From CAZOOR01 sp964581505 (GTDB taxonomy: Bacteria; Bacteroidota; Ignavibacteria; Kapaibacteriales; UBA2268): DNA of 8,738 nt. The notes under the pieces are model-generated. The model saw only the letters and a list, made by a program, of their open reading frames with translations, searched no databases and was not told the DNA's origin. The stretch spans positions 1-8,738 of the forward strand of contig CAZOOR010000082.1 of the NCBI GenBank assembly GCA_964581505.1, in the 5' to 3' direction. Below are positions 7,271 through 8,738 of this stretch, piece by piece; position 1 is the first letter of the stretch; the number at the start of each line of letters is the position of its first letter. The translations under genes and the position numbers were made by a program.

Positions 7271-7528
7271 ACAAGATGATTTATAATTGTTCAAAACAGC
7301 ATTCTGAATGATTTTGTTATATATCGGTTGTTTTGCCTTTTGTTCACCTCTGAAAGAAGTGTTGCAAAAAGAATCTTTAATAGGACATTCGGTTATTTTA
7401 ATCTTTTTTTATTTCTTCGTGCTTTCAGGGCGGGCGGCTATGTAATAATGCCTTTCTTTTCTGATATTATCAAAGTATAAACACTTGTTCGTCAATTAAT
7501 TAATAGTTTAAAATAATTTTCGAGTAAA
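7271..7528. other. Intergenic stretch without recognisable gene
   Basis: About 258 bases follow the second FISUMP stop. I see no convincing ORF, RNA or terminator. There is a weak imperfect dyad near 7297-7315 (CATTC/GAATG) with too small a loop to call. A short GC-rich patch, GGGCGGGCGGC (about 7428-7438), stands out in AT-rich sequence and may be residue of a lost gene. Confidence 0.5.
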
Positions 7529-7729
7529 ATGAAAAGATTTGAGTTCATTGTTTTAGTGTTGTAAATTTTGATTTCTATAAACCTAATAGCAGGTGAAACA
7601 CTATTAATGAGAGTCAATTGCAACGTTCGATGAAGGACTTGCAAAGTGAGGAGTATCCAGCCATACTATCGCATATACCGACTCTAACGGGAGATTTTGC
7701 CATTGTTTGATTTCAGGGTATTATTTTGT
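7529..7729 (+). pseudogene. Degraded 5' remnant of a secreted protein, possibly TldD/PmbA-like
   Basis: An ATG at 7529 starts a signal-peptide-like sequence MKRFEFIVLVL that hits TAA at 7562; reading through gives ILISINLIAGETLL, the rest of a plausible signal peptide. In another frame, bases 7601-7660 give NESQLQRSMKDLQSEEYP. After further frame changes, PYY and AYTDSNGRF appear. The stitched pattern (LQRSM..L...YP.PYY..AYTD) resembles the N-terminus of secreted TldD/PmbA-type proteins, which often carry ELxRSMxxL...PYYIxY. At least one stop and two frameshifts interrupt it, and it ends abruptly where the BtrH_N/DUF4872 fragment begins at 7730. The family call is tentative; the decay is clear. 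Confidence 0.45.
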
Positions 7730-7884
7730 CTGATATTTGGGACGATATAGCCGCGGCGTTCCACAAAGTAATGACATTGCTTGATAGAAATGAATTGAGT
7801 AAAATATCATCGAAATTACTTACTATTGCTCTGCGTGAACAGGAACTTCTGCTGCGAATGAAAGAGCATCTGGAAAAGAGGTAG
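7730..7884 (+). pseudogene. 3' fragment of a BtrH_N/DUF4872 gene
   Basis: Codons 7732-7884 encode the last 50 residues of the protein at 3944-4999 (DIWDDIAAAFHKVMTLLDRN to HLEKR), with one Val to Ile change. The in-frame stop at 7708-7710 lies 21 bases before the start of similarity, and there is no start codon or N-terminal part. It cannot make the enzyme. Two of the three substitutions are silent and one conservative, so the copy may derive from a once-functional paralogue rather than a neutral duplicate. Confidence 0.9.
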
Positions 7885-7895
7885 TGTAGTTTATT
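7730..7895 (+). repeat. Right copy of 166-bp direct repeat
   Basis: This is the partner of 4845-5010 in the same orientation at a constant offset of 2,885 bases. It ends 9 bases before the stop of the restriction endonuclease gene on the opposite strand. Confidence 0.95.
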
Positions 7896-7904
7896 CACTA
7901 CTAA

Positions 7905-8648
7905 TTACAAATCAAATAACTCAGCCGGATTAATCTTGAATTGGAGCATATTAGCTGTTTCTCTTCCACCGTCTCCACCTTTTCTTTGAACTGTTATTTT
8001 GCCGATTTTCAGACTTCCTCTTTTAGTAATAATGACATCGCCATTTCCAAAATAATTAATTACAACATTCATTGGTGTTAACACCCAACGAGCATTTTTA
8101 TGTATTTTTTGAGCCACAAGCATCCATTCTGCTGCGAATTTTCCTCTCCCTTTCAAAATATCGTTAACAATTAATGATTTATTTCTATTAAACCAATCCA
8201 ATACAATTTCTTGATTTTTTTTATTGAACTCATTTAGAAATGTTCTTCTCGTATCTTTTGGATTTTTTATTGTAGGCTTGATTTCTCCTGTATATTTTTT
8301 TAGTATATAAATAACATTGTTAGGAATATCCCACATCTCAACATAATGCGAAATCCATCTTTTGTCAATTTGATTATATCCTTTTTTATTACTGACTAAT
8401 TTCACCTGCAAATTTTCAACATCAATTGCGCTTTTAATTTTAATTTTTACTTGCACTTGAACATCAGTCTTATAACCGGAAATTTTGACAGCCTTAACAT
8501 ATTCAATTTCTCTAAGATGGTATCCCATAATATTCAACCAATTTTTTGCTACATCATCATTTCGCCAATTGTTGAATTTGATAACAACATCATCTTCATT
8601 CCTAAAACCATCTTTTGCTGTTTGCGAACCCTTAGATACTAAATTCAT
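7905..8648 (-). CDS. Type II restriction endonuclease, HinP1I-like (predicted G^CGC)
   Basis: From the ATG at 8648 the protein has 247 residues, the length I recall for R.HinP1I. It aligns from end to end with HinP1I as I remember it: MNLV..GS.TAKDGF.NE at the start, QVKLVSNK.G.NQIDK.W in the middle, KGRGKFAAEWMLVAQK, and QRKGGDGGRETANMLQFKI.P.ELFD at the end. The catalytic motif is D62-x18-Q81-x-K83, preceded by Thr61 where HinP1I has Ser (SDx18QxK). HinP1I cuts GCGC after the first G to leave CG overhangs; the same target is inferred here. I chose 8648 over an in-frame ATG at 8732 because the longer form would overlap the upstream methyltransferase and exceed the family length. It sits 1 base after the methyltransferase stop, so translational coupling is likely. 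The gene is AT-rich like its surroundings. Confidence 0.93.
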   Translation of the reverse strand: MNLVSKGSQTAKDGFRNEDDVVIKFNNWRNDDVAKNWLNIMGYHLREIEYVKAVKISGYKTDVQVQVKIKIKSAIDVENLQVKLVSNKKGYNQIDKRWISHYVEMWDIPNNVIYILKKYTGEIKPTIKNPKDTRRTFLNEFNKKNQEIVLDWFNRNKSLIVNDILKGRGKFAAEWMLVAQKIHKNARWVLTPMNVVINYFGNGDVIITKRGSLKIGKITVQRKGGDGGRETANMLQFKINPAELFDL

Positions 8649-8649
8649 A

Positions 8650-8738
8650 TTAAAATAATTCTTTGTTATTAATGTATTCAAGAAGTCGTTCCCTTGCAAT
8701 TTCAGTGTACTCATTTGAAATTTCGGAACCAATCCATT
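8650..8738 (-). CDS. DNA methyltransferase, C-terminal end only (amino-methyltransferase type)
   Basis: Reading inward from the right edge, 28 codons and a TAA encode WIGSEISNEYTEIARERL followed by a short polar tail. This is the usual end of N4-cytosine/N6-adenine methyltransferases of the Pfam N6_N4_Mtase type, where the SAM-binding FxGSGT motif is followed by xGxEIxxEYxxIAxxRL. C5-cytosine enzymes end differently (a GNSV..P helix). The rest of the gene lies outside the window. It would protect the host's own DNA from the endonuclease encoded 1 base downstream. Confidence 0.72.
   Translation of the reverse strand, partial: WIGSEISNEYTEIARERLLEYINNKELF

Noticed and set aside
7297..7315. Dyad CATTC-T-GAATG after the second FISUMP gene as a terminator
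   Set aside because: A one-base loop cannot form as such, the stem is short, and no clear T-run follows.
5011..7729. Transposon or integron carrying the FISUMP genes
   Set aside because: No transposase, integrase, terminal inverted repeats or short target duplication was found; the bracketing repeats are pieces of a resident gene.
7902..7910. TAATTACAA after both copies of the 166-bp repeat (5031-5039 and 7902-7910), overlapping the nuclease stop codon
   Set aside because: A 9-base AT-rich match separated by an indel is expected by chance in this sequence.
8649..8732. In-frame 28-residue N-terminal extension of the restriction endonuclease from an ATG at 8732
   Set aside because: The extension overlaps the methyltransferase reading frame, has no family resemblance, and makes the protein longer than HinP1I; the ATG at 8648 gives the matching N-terminus.

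Overview
The window is AT-rich DNA that looks like a member of the Bacteroidota/Kapabacteria-Ignavibacteria side of the FCB group. This rests on gene content: two secreted FISUMP-domain proteins with the N-terminal module usual in that group, a trigger factor with a weakly conserved PPIase region and an acidic tail, few Shine-Dalgarno sequences, and a TAnnTTTG-type box ahead of the tRNA. The assignment is inferred; no rRNA or other phylogenetic marker is present.

Left part (1-5010) is ordinary chromosome. It holds a secreted protein with a divergent OmpA-like C-terminus (159-881, +), which converges on trigger factor (957-2315, -); a 10-bp-stem hairpin lies between them. Upstream of trigger factor on the same strand is tRNA-Leu(UAG) (2349-2430). 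Divergent from these, on +, are hydroxysqualene dehydroxylase HpnE (2516-3871) and a BtrH_N/DUF4872 protein (3944-4999) whose usual active-site Cys position is Ser.

Middle part (5011-7729) holds two tandem secreted FISUMP-domain genes (5191-6207 and 6269-7270). They share a 193-bp nearly identical DNA tract inside otherwise diverged genes, which suggests gene conversion. After them come about 260 bp with no recognisable gene, then a broken 5' gene remnant (7529-7729) that reads like a secreted TldD/PmbA-type protein. A 166-bp copy of the 3' end of the BtrH_N/DUF4872 gene follows (7730-7895, three substitutions against 4845-5010). The FISUMP pair is therefore bracketed by direct repeats 2,885 bp apart.

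Right part (7905-8738, -) is the end of a restriction-modification operon. A type II restriction endonuclease closely resembling HinP1I (G^CGC) has its catalytic residues at the same positions as I recall for HinP1I. It lies 1 nt downstream of the last 28 codons of a DNA methyltransferase that looks like an amino-methyltransferase (N4-cytosine/N6-adenine type), not a C5-cytosine enzyme. Together, the region from 5011 to the right edge looks like an accessory segment assembled by recombination next to a stable core. I did not find an unmistakably new system. The most interesting points are the repeat-bracketed FISUMP pair with its conversion tract, the Ser-for-Cys BtrH_N enzyme, and the HinP1I-type nuclease beside an amino-methyltransferase.
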